NCBI RefSeq assembly: GCF_021390395.1
Contig: NZ_JAJUWT010000013.1
Span: 62,001 to 126,000 of the forward strand
Origin: Saccharothrix sp. S26
GTDB taxonomy: Bacteria; Actinomycetota; Actinomycetes; Mycobacteriales; Pseudonocardiaceae
Direction: 5' to 3'
Length of the DNA stretch: 64,000 nucleotides
Made by a program: the position numbers and the translations under genes. Positions 8,858-17,253 of the stretch are shown one piece after another. Below the pieces are notes generated by a model. The model worked only from the letters and a program-made list of their open reading frames with translations. It was not told where the DNA came from and ran no database searches. The first letter of the stretch is position 1. Every line of letters begins with the position of its first letter.

Positions 8858-9679
8858 ATGGCCGAACCGATCCTCAAACGCGAACGGGTGCGCGACTACC
8901 TGCTCGAACTCATCGAGACCCACCCGCCCGGCGCCCCCATCCCGGCCGAGCGGGTGCTGTGCCGCCAGCTCTCGGTGTCACGGCCCACGCTGCGCTCGGC
9001 CGTGGACGAACTGGTCAACACCGGTCTGCTGGTCCGCCAGCACGGCCGGGGCACGTTCGTCGCGCCCGCCAAGATCACCCAGGAGCTGGTGTCGGCCGAC
9101 CGGGCGATGACCCTGCCGCAGGCGGGCGGGGCGTGGACCAGTCGGGTGCTGGAGCACGCCCGCATCCCGGCCGGCGCGCGCGTCGGCCGCAGGCTGCGCG
9201 TGTCCCCGGCGGCCGAGATCACCTACATCGCCCGGCTCCGGCTGGTCGACGGCGCGCCGATGGCGATCGAGCACCTGCACGTGCCGGTGGCCGTGGCGCC
9301 CGGCCTCACGGTCGAGGACATGGAGTCCGGCAACTTCTACGACCGGCTCGCCGACCACGGCGTGCACGTCAGCGACGCGGTGCAGTCCATCGAGCCCACG
9401 GTCACCAACGACGCCGAGTCGCAGCTGCTCGGCGTGCCGGTGTTCGCGCCCGCGCTGCTGTTCGAGCGCCTGACCAACGACAGCACCGGCCGTCCGGTGG
9501 AGTACGTGCACTCGCTGTACCGGGGCGACCGCTACCGGATCGTCTCCCGGCTGTCCCTCGCGCCCTCGGCCCCCGCGCCCGGCGCGCGGACCGGCCACCA
9601 CCCCGGCATCCCGCCCGGCGACCTGTCCTCCGGCCCGGTCCGCTCGGCCACCACCGGTGACGTCCAGGACGGGCCGTAG
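8858..9679 (+). CDS. dasR: GntR/HutC-family regulator, DasR-like
   Basis: A 273-residue regulator. The N-terminal winged helix-turn-helix (about 8-75) includes PAERVLCRQLSVSRPTLRSA and the wing HGRGTFVA. The C-terminal UTRA ligand domain (about 90-240) ends in VEYVHSLYRGDRYRIVSRL, very like DasR. DasR binds glucosamine-6-phosphate and releases dre sites upstream of amino-sugar uptake and use genes. Here it is divergent from dasABC, with three dre-like dyads between them. A Pro/Gly-rich tail of about 35 residues extends beyond the usual DasR end. Orthology rather than mere paralogy is not proven. Confidence 0.8.
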   Translation: MAEPILKRERVRDYLLELIETHPPGAPIPAERVLCRQLSVSRPTLRSAVDELVNTGLLVRQHGRGTFVAPAKITQELVSADRAMTLPQAGGAWTSRVLEHARIPAGARVGRRLRVSPAAEITYIARLRLVDGAPMAIEHLHVPVAVAPGLTVEDMESGNFYDRLADHGVHVSDAVQSIEPTVTNDAESQLLGVPVFAPALLFERLTNDSTGRPVEYVHSLYRGDRYRIVSRLSLAPSAPAPGARTGHHPGIPPGDLSSGPVRSATTGDVQDGP

Positions 9680-9755
9680 CCGCCGTCGTTCCCGCTGCGG
9701 GCGGTCGCGGGTGCTGCCAGGATGGGCCCGCCCGCACGACCTCGAGGAGGACACG

Positions 9756-10163
9756 GTGACCTCTCGGCTCAACCCGTACATCAGCTTCGCCGGCAACGCC
9801 CGCGAGGCGATGGAGTTCTACGAATCGGTCTTCGGCGGCACCCTGCGGCTCAACACCTTCGGCGAGTACGGTGCGGCGGACGCGCCCGAGGCCGACAAGA
9901 TCATGCACAGCCAGTTGGAGACCGACAGCGGTTACACGCTGATGGGCGCCGACACCCCGCCCGGCATGCCGCACAACCCCGGCGACAACATCACCATCAG
10001 CCTCAGCGGCGACGACGCCGACGAGCTGCGCGGCTACTTCGCCAAGCTCTCCGACGGCGGCAACGTGACCGTGCCGCTGGAGAAGCAGATGTGGGGCGAC
10101 GAGTTCGGCGCCTGCCAGGACCGGTTCGGCGTGCAGTGGATGGTCAACATCAGCGGCACGTGA
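9756..10163 (+). CDS. VOC-superfamily (PhnB/glyoxalase-like) protein
   Basis: A 135-residue single VOC fold of the PhnB-like group: YISFAGNAREAMEFYESVFGG at the N-terminus, a long middle loop, and CQDRFGVQWMVN at the end. Members include unassigned metal-binding dioxygenase, isomerase or drug-binding proteins; the substrate cannot be read here. The start is GTG at 9756, with GAGGAGG (9744-9750) at ideal distance. It is monocistronic, about 75 bp after the dasR-like gene. Confidence 0.82.
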   Translation: MTSRLNPYISFAGNAREAMEFYESVFGGTLRLNTFGEYGAADAPEADKIMHSQLETDSGYTLMGADTPPGMPHNPGDNITISLSGDDADELRGYFAKLSDGGNVTVPLEKQMWGDEFGACQDRFGVQWMVNISGT

Positions 10164-10217
10164 GCACGCCCGCCGCTCCGCCTCGTACCATCGGCACGTG
10201 ACGGGTGGAGGGTGGCG

Positions 10218-10568
10218 GTGAACGGGCTGGGCGAGCTGGAACGGGCCGCGATGGACGTCCTGTGGGACCGCGGCGAGCCGGTCGCGGTGCGCGACGTCGT
10301 GCGCGCGCTGGCCGACCGCGACCTGGCCTACACGACCGTGATGACGGTGCTGAACCGGTTGGCGAAGAAGGGATTCGTCCGCCGCGAGGCGGGTGAGGGC
10401 CGCGCCTGGTACTACGCGCCGGTGGCCAGCCGCGAGCAGTACGTGGCCCGGCTGATGCTGGACGCGCTGTCGTTGACCGGCGACCGGGAGACCGCGCTGG
10501 CCCACTTCGCGCAGTCGATGACCGCGCCCGAGGCGGAAGCGCTGAGCCAGGCGTTGGACGAGCGGTGA
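10218..10568 (+). CDS. BlaI/MecI/CopY-family transcriptional repressor
   Basis: A 116-residue winged-helix repressor (LGELERAAMDVLWDRGEPVAVRDVV, then YTTVMTVLNRLAKKGFV as the recognition region). BlaI-type repressors bind TACA/TGTA dyads and are inactivated by cleavage triggered by a membrane M56 partner. GTG at 10218 is preferred to GTG at 10212 because GGAGG at 10206-10210 is then seven bases away. The stop overlaps the M56 gene by four bases. The matching dyads are not upstream of this gene but downstream of the pair, at 11464-11492. Confidence 0.85.
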   Translation: MNGLGELERAAMDVLWDRGEPVAVRDVVRALADRDLAYTTVMTVLNRLAKKGFVRREAGEGRAWYYAPVASREQYVARLMLDALSLTGDRETALAHFAQSMTAPEAEALSQALDER

Positions 10569-11446
10569 ACGCCGCGCTGCACCTGGCGGCGACGCTGGTG
10601 CTGTGCGTGGCGGCGGCCGGTCCGCTCGCCCGCGCCCGGTGGGTGTGGCGCGCCCCGCGCACGGGGATCCTGCTGTGGCAGATGCTCGGCCTGTCGTGGG
10701 CGCTGTCCGCGGTGGGGTTGCTGCTCGCCCTGGGCCTCGCCTCCTACGACGCCCCCGTGCCGGTGGCGTTGGCGCGGTGGGCCGACGACGCGGTGCGCGG
10801 CGAGGTGACGCCGGCGGCCGTGCTGGTCGTGCTCGGCCTGCTGTCCGCGTTGGACCTGGCGATCGGTCTGCTGTGGACGTGGTGCTCGGTGCTGCGGGTG
10901 CGGCGGCGGCACCGCGACGTGCTGGCGCTGGTCGCCCGCCGCGACGACGCCGCGCCCGGCGCGTTCGTGCTGGACCACCCGCAGGTGGTCGCCTACTGCG
11001 TGCCCGGAGCGCGCTCGGCCGTCGTGCTCAGCTCCGGGGCGCTGACCGCGTTGACCCGCGACCAGGTCGACGCCGTGCTGGGGCACGAGCACGCGCACGG
11101 CCGCGAGCGGCACGACCTGGTGCTGCTGCCGTTCAGCGCGTTGTGCGCGGTGCTGCCGAAGGTCCGGTTGGCGCGCTCGGTCGCGCGGGCCGTGGCGCTG
11201 CTGGTGGAGATGCGGGCCGACGAGAGCGCGAGCCTGCGCCACGGCGCGCAGCCGCTCGCCGCGGCGCTGCGCCGGTTCGGCTCGACGCGGCCGCCGGAGG
11301 GCGCGCTCGGGGCGGCCGACGTGGCGGTCGAGGCCCGGCTGGACCGCCTGGCCGGCCTGCCGCCGCTGCCCGCCGCCCTGCGCTGGTCCGCCTTGGTCAG
11401 CGGCCTGGTGCTGGTCTCGACCCCGGTGAGCTTCCTGATCTGGTGA
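10565..11446 (+). CDS. M56-family membrane metallopeptidase (BlaR1/MecR1-like, no sensor domain)
   Basis: A 293-residue integral membrane protease with four or five helices and the zinc motif H174-E175-x-x-H178 (GHEHAHGRE). The zinc-liganding glutamate is probably in MRADESA. It is the expected partner that inactivates the overlapping BlaI-like repressor. It ends in a helix and lacks the C-terminal penicillin-binding sensor of BlaR1, so it senses something else. This short form is common in actinobacteria next to BlaI-like genes. Confidence 0.85.
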   Translation: MNAALHLAATLVLCVAAAGPLARARWVWRAPRTGILLWQMLGLSWALSAVGLLLALGLASYDAPVPVALARWADDAVRGEVTPAAVLVVLGLLSALDLAIGLLWTWCSVLRVRRRHRDVLALVARRDDAAPGAFVLDHPQVVAYCVPGARSAVVLSSGALTALTRDQVDAVLGHEHAHGRERHDLVLLPFSALCAVLPKVRLARSVARAVALLVEMRADESASLRHGAQPLAAALRRFGSTRPPEGALGAADVAVEARLDRLAGLPPLPAALRWSALVSGLVLVSTPVSFLIW

Positions 11447-11463
11447 CACCCTCCCCAAGGGCT

Positions 11464-11492
11464 ACTACAACGTGTAGTGCTACGTTGCGTAG
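11464..11492. promoter_or_regulatory. tandem BlaI-like operators
   Basis: ACTACA (11464-11469) and TGTAGT (11473-11478) form a perfect 6+3+6 inverted repeat. Immediately after, CTACG (11480-11484) and CGTAG (11488-11492) form a second 5+3+5 dyad. TACA/TGTA arms are the signature of BlaI/MecI operators. They lie 25-53 bases before the ATG of the next gene, where they would overlap its promoter. Confidence 0.65.
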
Positions 11493-11516
11493 TAGTCACT
11501 CGGAGGGGTTTGTTCG

Positions 11517-11897
11517 ATGATCCAAGTCCTGGCGACCGCGTTGACGGTCGTCGCGGTGGCCGCCGCGGTCTGGGCGCTGGTGCTCGCCGTGCTCGACCAC
11601 CCGATCACCCTGCGCACCAGGCCGACCCTCGGGCTGGCCGCCGTCGTCGTGCTGCTCGAAGCCGGTCTGCTGGTGCAGGCCGTGGTCGGGGTGGTGTCGC
11701 TGCTCGGCTCGGACCGCGTGCTCGACCGCGCCACGTTCGTCGGCTACCTGCTCGGCGTGGCGGTCGTGCTGCCGCTGGGCGCGGTGTGGTCGGTGGCCGA
11801 ACGGTCCCGGTGGGGCGCGGGCGTGCTGACCGTGACCTGCCTGAGCGTGCCGGTGATGATCCTGCGGCTCGACCAGCTGTGGGCCGGCCATGGGTGA
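11517..11897 (+). CDS. small four-helix membrane protein preceding CcsA-type gene
   Basis: A 126-residue protein that is almost entirely membrane helices (VLATALTVVAVAAAVWALVLAVL, then three more). I do not recognise the family. CGGAGGGG at 11501-11508 is a strong ribosome site for the ATG at 11517. It overlaps the cytochrome c assembly gene by eight bases and shares its presumed BlaI-controlled promoter, so a role in haem delivery or respiratory chain assembly is a reasonable inference. Confidence 0.7.
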   Translation: MIQVLATALTVVAVAAAVWALVLAVLDHPITLRTRPTLGLAAVVVLLEAGLLVQAVVGVVSLLGSDRVLDRATFVGYLLGVAVVLPLGAVWSVAERSRWGAGVLTVTCLSVPVMILRLDQLWAGHG

Positions 11898-12774
11898 CCG
11901 CCTCGCCGCGCCCGCGCTGCTGTCGGACTGGCTGTTCACCAGCGCGTTCGGCGTCTACATGCTCGCCGCCCTGCTGTGCTCGGCCGAGTACGCCCTGACC
12001 CGGCACGCCGCCGCGCCGCCCGCGTTCGCGGTGCGGCTCGGGCGCAGTGGCGTCGCGCTGACCGTCCTGGGCGGACTGCTGCACCTGGGCTCGGTGGTCC
12101 TGCGCGGTGTCGCGACCGGCCGCGTGCCGTGGGGCAACATGTACGAGTACCTGTCCGCGGTCGGCCTCGTCGCCGTCGTCGCGTGGCTGTACCTGCTGTC
12201 CCGGTACGACCTGCGGCGCATGTCGGTGTTCGTGCTGCTGCCGATCGCCTCGCTGCTGTTCCTGGGCGGCAACCGGCTCTACGCCGAGGCCGCGCCGCTC
12301 GTGCCGTCGCTGCGCTCGTACTGGATCATCGTGCACGTCGCCGCGGCGATCATGGCCAGCGGGGTGTTCCTGCTGTCCGGTGTGGTCAGTGCGCTGCACC
12401 TGGCGGGCTCCGGCGAGTTCTCCCGCAAGGGCGGGGGCGCGCCGAGCCGTCGCCTGCCGCCCCTCGACGACCTCGACAAGATCGCCTACCGCACCGGCGC
12501 GGTCGGGTTCCTCACGCTGACGTTCGCGATCATCACCGGCGCGGTGTGGGCCGAGCAGGCGTGGGGCCGGTTCTGGGGCTGGGACCCCAAGGAGACCGTC
12601 GCGTTCGTCTCCTGGGTCTGCTACGCCGCCTACCTGCACGCCCGCGCCACGGCGGGCTGGCGCGGCCGCCGCTCGGCGTGGCTCAACGTCCTCGGCATGG
12701 TCGTGGTGCTGTTCAACCTGTTCTTCGTCAACCTGGTCGCGGTCGGCCTGCACTCCTACGCGGGGGTCGACTGA
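11890..12774 (+). CDS. c-type cytochrome biogenesis protein, CcsA/CcsB (ResC) type
   Basis: A 294-residue multi-helix membrane protein that presents haem for covalent attachment to exported apocytochrome c (system II). The tryptophan-rich WWD-type motif is at W229-G-W-D-P-K-E235, and conserved-looking histidines occur at H65, H149, H250 and near H288. In actinobacteria this protein usually sits in a ResA-DsbD-ResB-ResC operon; here it stands alone behind one small membrane protein and BlaI-like operators. Its end overlaps the convergent GlxA-type gene by 19 bases. It could be a second, regulated copy. Confidence 0.85.
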   Translation: MGDRLAAPALLSDWLFTSAFGVYMLAALLCSAEYALTRHAAAPPAFAVRLGRSGVALTVLGGLLHLGSVVLRGVATGRVPWGNMYEYLSAVGLVAVVAWLYLLSRYDLRRMSVFVLLPIASLLFLGGNRLYAEAAPLVPSLRSYWIIVHVAAAIMASGVFLLSGVVSALHLAGSGEFSRKGGGAPSRRLPPLDDLDKIAYRTGAVGFLTLTFAIITGAVWAEQAWGRFWGWDPKETVAFVSWVCYAAYLHARATAGWRGRRSAWLNVLGMVVVLFNLFFVNLVAVGLHSYAGVD

Positions 12775-13718
12775 GCGGGCGCGCGGAACGCCGAGCGGTA
12801 GGCGTGGGGGTTGGTGCCGACCACCCGCTTGAACCGGTCCCGGAACGCGGTGGGCGAGCCGAAGCCGACCCGCGCCGCGATCCGGTCCACCGGGTGGTCG
12901 GTGGCCTCCAGCAGGTGCTGCGCGCGGCGGATGCGCGCGCGGTGCAGCCACTGCAACGGCGTCGTGCCGGTCTGCTCGCGGAACCGGCGGTTGAGCGTGC
13001 GGGTGCTCATGCCCGCCCGGGCGGCGATGTCCTCCAGGCCCAGGTCGTGCTCGCAGTTGTCCTCCAGCCACCGCAGCACGGGTTCGAGCACCGAGCCGCG
13101 CGGCACGGGCGGCTGCTCGTGCACGATGAACTGCGCCTGGCCGCCCTCGCGCTCCAGCGGCATCACCGACAGGCGGGCGGCGTCGGCGGCCACCGCCGAG
13201 CCGTGGTCGCGGCGGATCAGGTGCAGGCACAGGTCCAGCCCGGCGGCGGCGCCGGCCGACGTGAGCAGGTTGCCGTTGTCGACGTAGAGCACGTCCGGGT
13301 CCACCTCGACCTCCGGGTGCCGGGCGGCCAGCGCGGCGGCGGCCGCCCAGTGCGTCGTCGCACGCAGCCCGTCCAGCAACCCGGTCGCCGCCAGGACGAA
13401 CGCGCCGGAGCAGATCGACGCCAGCCGCGCGCCGCGGGCGGCCGCCGTCCGCAGGGCGTCGAGCGCCTCGTCCGGGACCGGCGCGGTGACGTCGGCGCAC
13501 CCCGGCAGGATCACCGTGTCCGCCGCCACCACGGCGTCCAACCCGTGCGGCGGCCGCAGGGTGAACGCGCCCGCGTCGACGGTCGACGTGACGCCGCAGA
13601 CCAGCACCCGGTAGGCGGGCCCGCCGTCGGGCAGCCGCGTGCGGGTGAACACCTCGATCGGCGTGGACAGGTCGAACGGGACGACCCGGTCGAGGGCGAG
13701 GACGGCCACCGTGCGCAT
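12756..13718 (-). CDS. GlxA-type transcriptional regulator (DJ-1/PfpI domain plus AraC HTH)
   Basis: A 320-residue regulator. The N-terminal class I glutamine-amidotransferase-like DJ-1/PfpI domain (about 1-170) contains LASICSGAFVLAATGLL with the nucleophile-elbow cysteine. The C-terminal AraC double helix-turn-helix includes LEDIAARAGMSTRTLNRRFREQTG and DRIAARVGFGSPTAFRDRFKR. Start ATG at 13718; the APH-like gene lies 10 bases upstream on the same strand, so they may be co-transcribed. Members regulate diverse functions including morphology and catabolism; the target here is unknown. Confidence 0.85.
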   Translation of the reverse strand: MRTVAVLALDRVVPFDLSTPIEVFTRTRLPDGGPAYRVLVCGVTSTVDAGAFTLRPPHGLDAVVAADTVILPGCADVTAPVPDEALDALRTAAARGARLASICSGAFVLAATGLLDGLRATTHWAAAAALAARHPEVEVDPDVLYVDNGNLLTSAGAAAGLDLCLHLIRRDHGSAVAADAARLSVMPLEREGGQAQFIVHEQPPVPRGSVLEPVLRWLEDNCEHDLGLEDIAARAGMSTRTLNRRFREQTGTTPLQWLHRARIRRAQHLLEATDHPVDRIAARVGFGSPTAFRDRFKRVVGTNPHAYRSAFRAPAQSTPA

Positions 13719-13728
13719 GGCCACCACG

Positions 13729-14655
13729 CTAGGCGTTCGCTCGCCGCAGCCGTTCGGCCGCCTGCTCCCGCACGGCCTCGCCGCACACCGGTGGGGTGCC
13801 GTGCAGTGCCTCCCACCGGGCGTTGTGCGCCGCCGGCCACAGGCTCGCCGCCCACGCGACCTCCAGCTCCCGCGGGGTGAACCGGCGTCCCCGCAGGTGC
13901 TGGTAGGCGTCCAGGAACGCGGCGGAGCTCTCGACCGGCGCGAGGGTCGGCGGCGAGTCGTTGCCGAACGTCCCGCTCGCCGCACCCACCAGCGCCGCCT
14001 CCGGCTGCCACGCCAGGCTGTCCCAGTCGTGCACGACCCACACCCGCCCGTCGCGCCGGCGCAGGTTCTGCGCCTCGAAGTCGGCGTGGCCCAGCACGTT
14101 CGGCAGCCCGGAGGCCGGCAGCCGCGCCCGGACCCGCGTGGCCACCGCCACGACGTGCGCGGGCACCGCGCCCTGGTCCTTCCCGTCCAGCACAGCGATC
14201 GACGGCCACAGCCCCGGGTCGGCGTGGTCCCACCGCGCCCAGCGCGGGTTCGGCAGCGGCGGCGCGATGGCCGCGTCCGCCAGGTCGTCCATCAGCCGGG
14301 CGAACACCGCCGCGTACCGCACGGCGACCTCCGGTGCGTCGCCGCCGAGGACTTCGCCGCCGGGCCGCAGCTCCTCGGCGTGCACGGCCAGCCCGCCGAC
14401 GGCGACCGCCGGCGTCAACGGACGGGCGCACGGGAACCCGCGGTCGGCCAACCGGGACTGCGCGGCCACGCACGACGCGGCCCGGCCCTCGTCCTCGCGC
14501 GCCTTCACCACCACGTCCCGCCCGTCGGCCAGCCGCAGCCCGAACGTGGTCGACATCCGTCGCGCCACGAACAGCACGGCGACGGGCTCGTCGCCCAACC
14601 GGTCCGCGCACCACCCCGGCAGCCACCCCGGCACGTCGTCCACCCGCACGTCCAC
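13729..14655 (-). CDS. aminoglycoside-phosphotransferase-fold (APH) kinase family protein
   Basis: About 308 residues from GTG 14655 (MDVRVDDVPGWLPGW). It carries the Brenner-type catalytic loop LGHADFEAQNLRR, with Asp and Asn in place, followed by VVHDWDSL as the metal-binding Asp. The lysine in VVVKAREDEG is the likely ATP contact. The family phosphorylates antibiotics, choline, homoserine or methylthioribose; nothing here identifies the substrate and resistance should not be assumed. The open frame extends upstream but would then run over the divergent ceramidase gene. Confidence 0.75.
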   Translation of the reverse strand: MDVRVDDVPGWLPGWCADRLGDEPVAVLFVARRMSTTFGLRLADGRDVVVKAREDEGRAASCVAAQSRLADRGFPCARPLTPAVAVGGLAVHAEELRPGGEVLGGDAPEVAVRYAAVFARLMDDLADAAIAPPLPNPRWARWDHADPGLWPSIAVLDGKDQGAVPAHVVAVATRVRARLPASGLPNVLGHADFEAQNLRRRDGRVWVVHDWDSLAWQPEAALVGAASGTFGNDSPPTLAPVESSAAFLDAYQHLRGRRFTPRELEVAWAASLWPAAHNARWEALHGTPPVCGEAVREQAAERLRRANA

Positions 14656-14749
14656 GACTGTGCCAGGCGAGGGCTTGCCCGAGTGGCCCCGATCACCTAC
14701 CGTCGAGTAAAAGTGAATGCATTTCGCGTATGACGGTCGGGGAGTGCGG

Positions 14750-16756
14750 ATGAAGGTCTCGCGACGGTCGTTGACGGCCACGGCGCTGGTCGGCGCGCTG
14801 GTCCTGGTCGGGCTGCCGGCGGCGGGCGCCGCGCCGCAGCCGTACCTGGTCGGGCGGGGGATCTCCGACGTCACCGGTCCCGCCGCCGAGAACGGCATGA
14901 TGGGCTACTCGTCGTTCGACCAGAAGACCACCGGCATCCACCAGCGGCAGCGCTCCCGCGCGTTCGTCGTGGTCGACCAGGCCACCGGCAAGCGCGTCGC
15001 GTACGTCAACGCCGACCTGGCGATGATCTTCCGGGCGGTGCAGGAAGCGGTGCTGGCCAGGCTCCAGACCCGCTACGGCTCGCTCTACACCCGCGAGAAC
15101 GTGCTGCTGTCGGCCACCCACACGCACGCGGGCCCCGGCGGCTACTCCCACAACCTCGCCTACAACCTGTCCGTCCTGGGCATGCAGCCGCAGACCCTGG
15201 CCGCGATCGCCGACGGCATCACCGAGTCGATCGTGCGCGCGCACGAGGACCTCAAGCCGGGCGAGCTGTCCCTGGGCCGCGGCGAGCTGACCGACGCGAG
15301 CGTGAACCGCTCCCGCGTGGCGTTCGAGCGCAACCCCGACAAGGGCCACTTCCCGCTCGGCATCGACCCGGCGATGACCGTGCTGAAGTTCCGCCAGAAC
15401 GGGACCGAGGTCGGCGCGATCAGCTGGTTCGCCACCCACAACACGTCGATGACCAACAAGAACACCCTGATCAGCCCCGACAACAAGGGGTACGCGTCCT
15501 ACCAGTGGGAGCACGACGACCGGGGCGTGCGCTACCTGGAGGACCGGCCCGGGTTCGTCGCCGCGTTCCCCAACACCAACGCGGGCGACATGTCGCCGAA
15601 CCTCAACCTGCGCCCCGGCTCCGGCCCGACCGAGGACGAGGTCGAGAACACCCGGATCATCGGCGAGCGGCAGAACCGCAAGGCCCAGCAGGTGTTCGCC
15701 GGCCCGCAGACCCCGGTCACCGGCTCGGTCGACCACCGGATGAGGTTCGTGGACATGGCCGCGGTCACCGTCGACGGCCGCTACACCACCGACGGGCGGC
15801 CCGGCACGACGTGCCCCGGCGTGGTCGGCGCGTCCACCATGGCGGGCAGCGTCGAGGACGGCCCGGCGATCCCCGGCTTCCACGAGGGCATGACCAGCCC
15901 GCTCAAGGCGCTGTTCGAGCCGCTGGACGTCGAGGTGCCGCAGTGGCTGCGGGACTGCCAGTACCCGAAGGCGTCGCTGGTGCCGACCGGGCTGGTGCAG
16001 GCCACGCCGAACGTGCTGCCGCTGCAGATCGTCAAGATCGGGCCGCTGCACCTGGTCGCCGTGCCCGGCGAGGTGACGATCGTGGCCGGCCTGCGGATCC
16101 GGCGCGCGGTGGCCGCCGAGGCGGGCGTGCCGCTGGAGAACGTGCTCGTGCAGGGCTACGCCAACGACTACAGCCAGTACATCACCACCCCGCAGGAGTA
16201 CGACCTCCAGCAGTACGAGGGCGGCTCCACGCTGTTCGGCCGCAACACCCTGCCCGCCTACCAGCAGGAGTTCGCCGCGCTCGCCGCGTCACTGCGCGCC
16301 GGCACACCGGTGGACCCCGGTCCCACGCCCGGCAAGCCGCCGTTCACCGGCATCAACCTCCAGACCGGCGTGGTGTTCGACGACAAGGCGCCGTGGCACT
16401 CGTTCGGCCAGGTCCTCACCCAGCCCGCCGCCGGCTACGCGCGCGGCCAGACCGCCACGGCCGTGTTCGTCACCGGCCACCCGAAGAACAACCTGCGCCG
16501 CAACGGCACGTTCCTCGAGGTGCAACGCCTGGTCGGCGGCACGTGGACCCGGCACGCCGACGACGGCGACTGGTCCACCCGCTACCGCTGGCAGCGCGAG
16601 GGCGTGGCGAACTCCACCGCCACCATCACGTGGACCATCCCCGCCGACACCCCGGCCGGGCAGTACCGCATCGTGCACCACGGCGACTGGAAGAGCGGCT
16701 GGACCGGCGCGATCACCCCGTTCACCGGCGCGACCACGTCGTTCACCGTCGGCTAG
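14750..16756 (+). CDS. secreted neutral/alkaline ceramidase
   Basis: A 668-residue exported enzyme that hydrolyses the N-acyl bond of ceramide. The signal peptide MKVSRRSLTATALVGALVLV ends near AAGA. Zinc-site segments typical of the family are visible: NADLAMIF, SATHTHAGPGGYS, and TNAGDMSPNLN, followed by a C-terminal Ig-like domain from about residue 530 (GKPPFTGINLQTGVVFDDKAP). ATG 14750 is chosen over 14717 because GGGAG sits six bases upstream and the signal peptide then starts properly. Its end overlaps the convergent DUF6098-like gene by four bases. It may attack sphingolipids of eukaryotic neighbours. Confidence 0.88.
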   Translation: MKVSRRSLTATALVGALVLVGLPAAGAAPQPYLVGRGISDVTGPAAENGMMGYSSFDQKTTGIHQRQRSRAFVVVDQATGKRVAYVNADLAMIFRAVQEAVLARLQTRYGSLYTRENVLLSATHTHAGPGGYSHNLAYNLSVLGMQPQTLAAIADGITESIVRAHEDLKPGELSLGRGELTDASVNRSRVAFERNPDKGHFPLGIDPAMTVLKFRQNGTEVGAISWFATHNTSMTNKNTLISPDNKGYASYQWEHDDRGVRYLEDRPGFVAAFPNTNAGDMSPNLNLRPGSGPTEDEVENTRIIGERQNRKAQQVFAGPQTPVTGSVDHRMRFVDMAAVTVDGRYTTDGRPGTTCPGVVGASTMAGSVEDGPAIPGFHEGMTSPLKALFEPLDVEVPQWLRDCQYPKASLVPTGLVQATPNVLPLQIVKIGPLHLVAVPGEVTIVAGLRIRRAVAAEAGVPLENVLVQGYANDYSQYITTPQEYDLQQYEGGSTLFGRNTLPAYQQEFAALAASLRAGTPVDPGPTPGKPPFTGINLQTGVVFDDKAPWHSFGQVLTQPAAGYARGQTATAVFVTGHPKNNLRRNGTFLEVQRLVGGTWTRHADDGDWSTRYRWQREGVANSTATITWTIPADTPAGQYRIVHHGDWKSGWTGAITPFTGATTSFTVG

Positions 16757-17193
16757 GGGCCTTCGCGGTCCAGGGAGCCCCAGGTCGTGGCGGCGTGCTC
16801 GTCGACCAGGCGCTCGCACTCGGTGAGTACGTCATCGGCGATCCACCCGATCGGGTGGTGGCACTTGACCAGGGGCTCGTTGTCCGGGCCGCGGCCGACC
16901 TCGACGCCTTCCAGGATCCACGGCCGCGTGCCCGGCCCTCGACGTTCCCGCAGGTGGCGGTAGTCGTGCAGGCGACGGGCCACCCACAGCCGCAGGGGCC
17001 GGTCGCCCCACCAGGGTTCGATCGCCAGCGAGTTGGCGGACAGGCCGGGCAACCGCACGCCGCTCAAACCGTCGCGGCTGCGCCGGTCGCTGTCCTGCTC
17101 GGGGCCCTGTGACCAACGCACGTACAACTCGCGTGCGGGTGCCCGTTCTTCGACCAACGTCACGAGGTCGGCCAGGTCGGCGAAGGTGCGCAT
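16753..17193 (-). CDS. DUF6098-like protein
   Basis: A 146-residue soluble protein without membrane segments. Recognisable stretches are [31 protein letters not shown] and [20 protein letters not shown], which I associate with the uncharacterised DUF6098 family of actinomycetes; I cannot check that here. ATG at 17193, divergent from the redox operon with only 60 bases between starts, so the promoters must overlap. Confidence 0.65.
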   Translation of the reverse strand: MRTFADLADLVTLVEERAPARELYVRWSQGPEQDSDRRSRDGLSGVRLPGLSANSLAIEPWWGDRPLRLWVARRLHDYRHLRERRGPGTRPWILEGVEVGRGPDNEPLVKCHHPIGWIADDVLTECERLVDEHAATTWGSLDREGP

Positions 17194-17219
17194 GCGCCCG
17201 GGTTACCGCGAGAACCGAG

Positions 17220-17244
17220 GTTCGAACACCGATCTCACGGGTAT
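17220..17244 (+). promoter_or_regulatory. SigB/SigF-type promoter abutting the redox operon
   Basis: GTTC at 17220-17223 and GGGTAT at 17239-17244 are separated by 15 bases, matching the actinobacterial SigB/SigF pattern (GNNT, 14-16 bases, GGGTAC/T). The ATG of the downstream gene is at 17254, nine bases after the -10 box, so the transcript would have almost no leader. Confidence 0.55.
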
Positions 17245-17253
17245 GGGCTAGAC

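Noticed and set aside
13729-14655. Aminoglycoside resistance gene
   Set aside because: Only the APH fold is evident; members phosphorylate many small molecules and no resistance context is seen.
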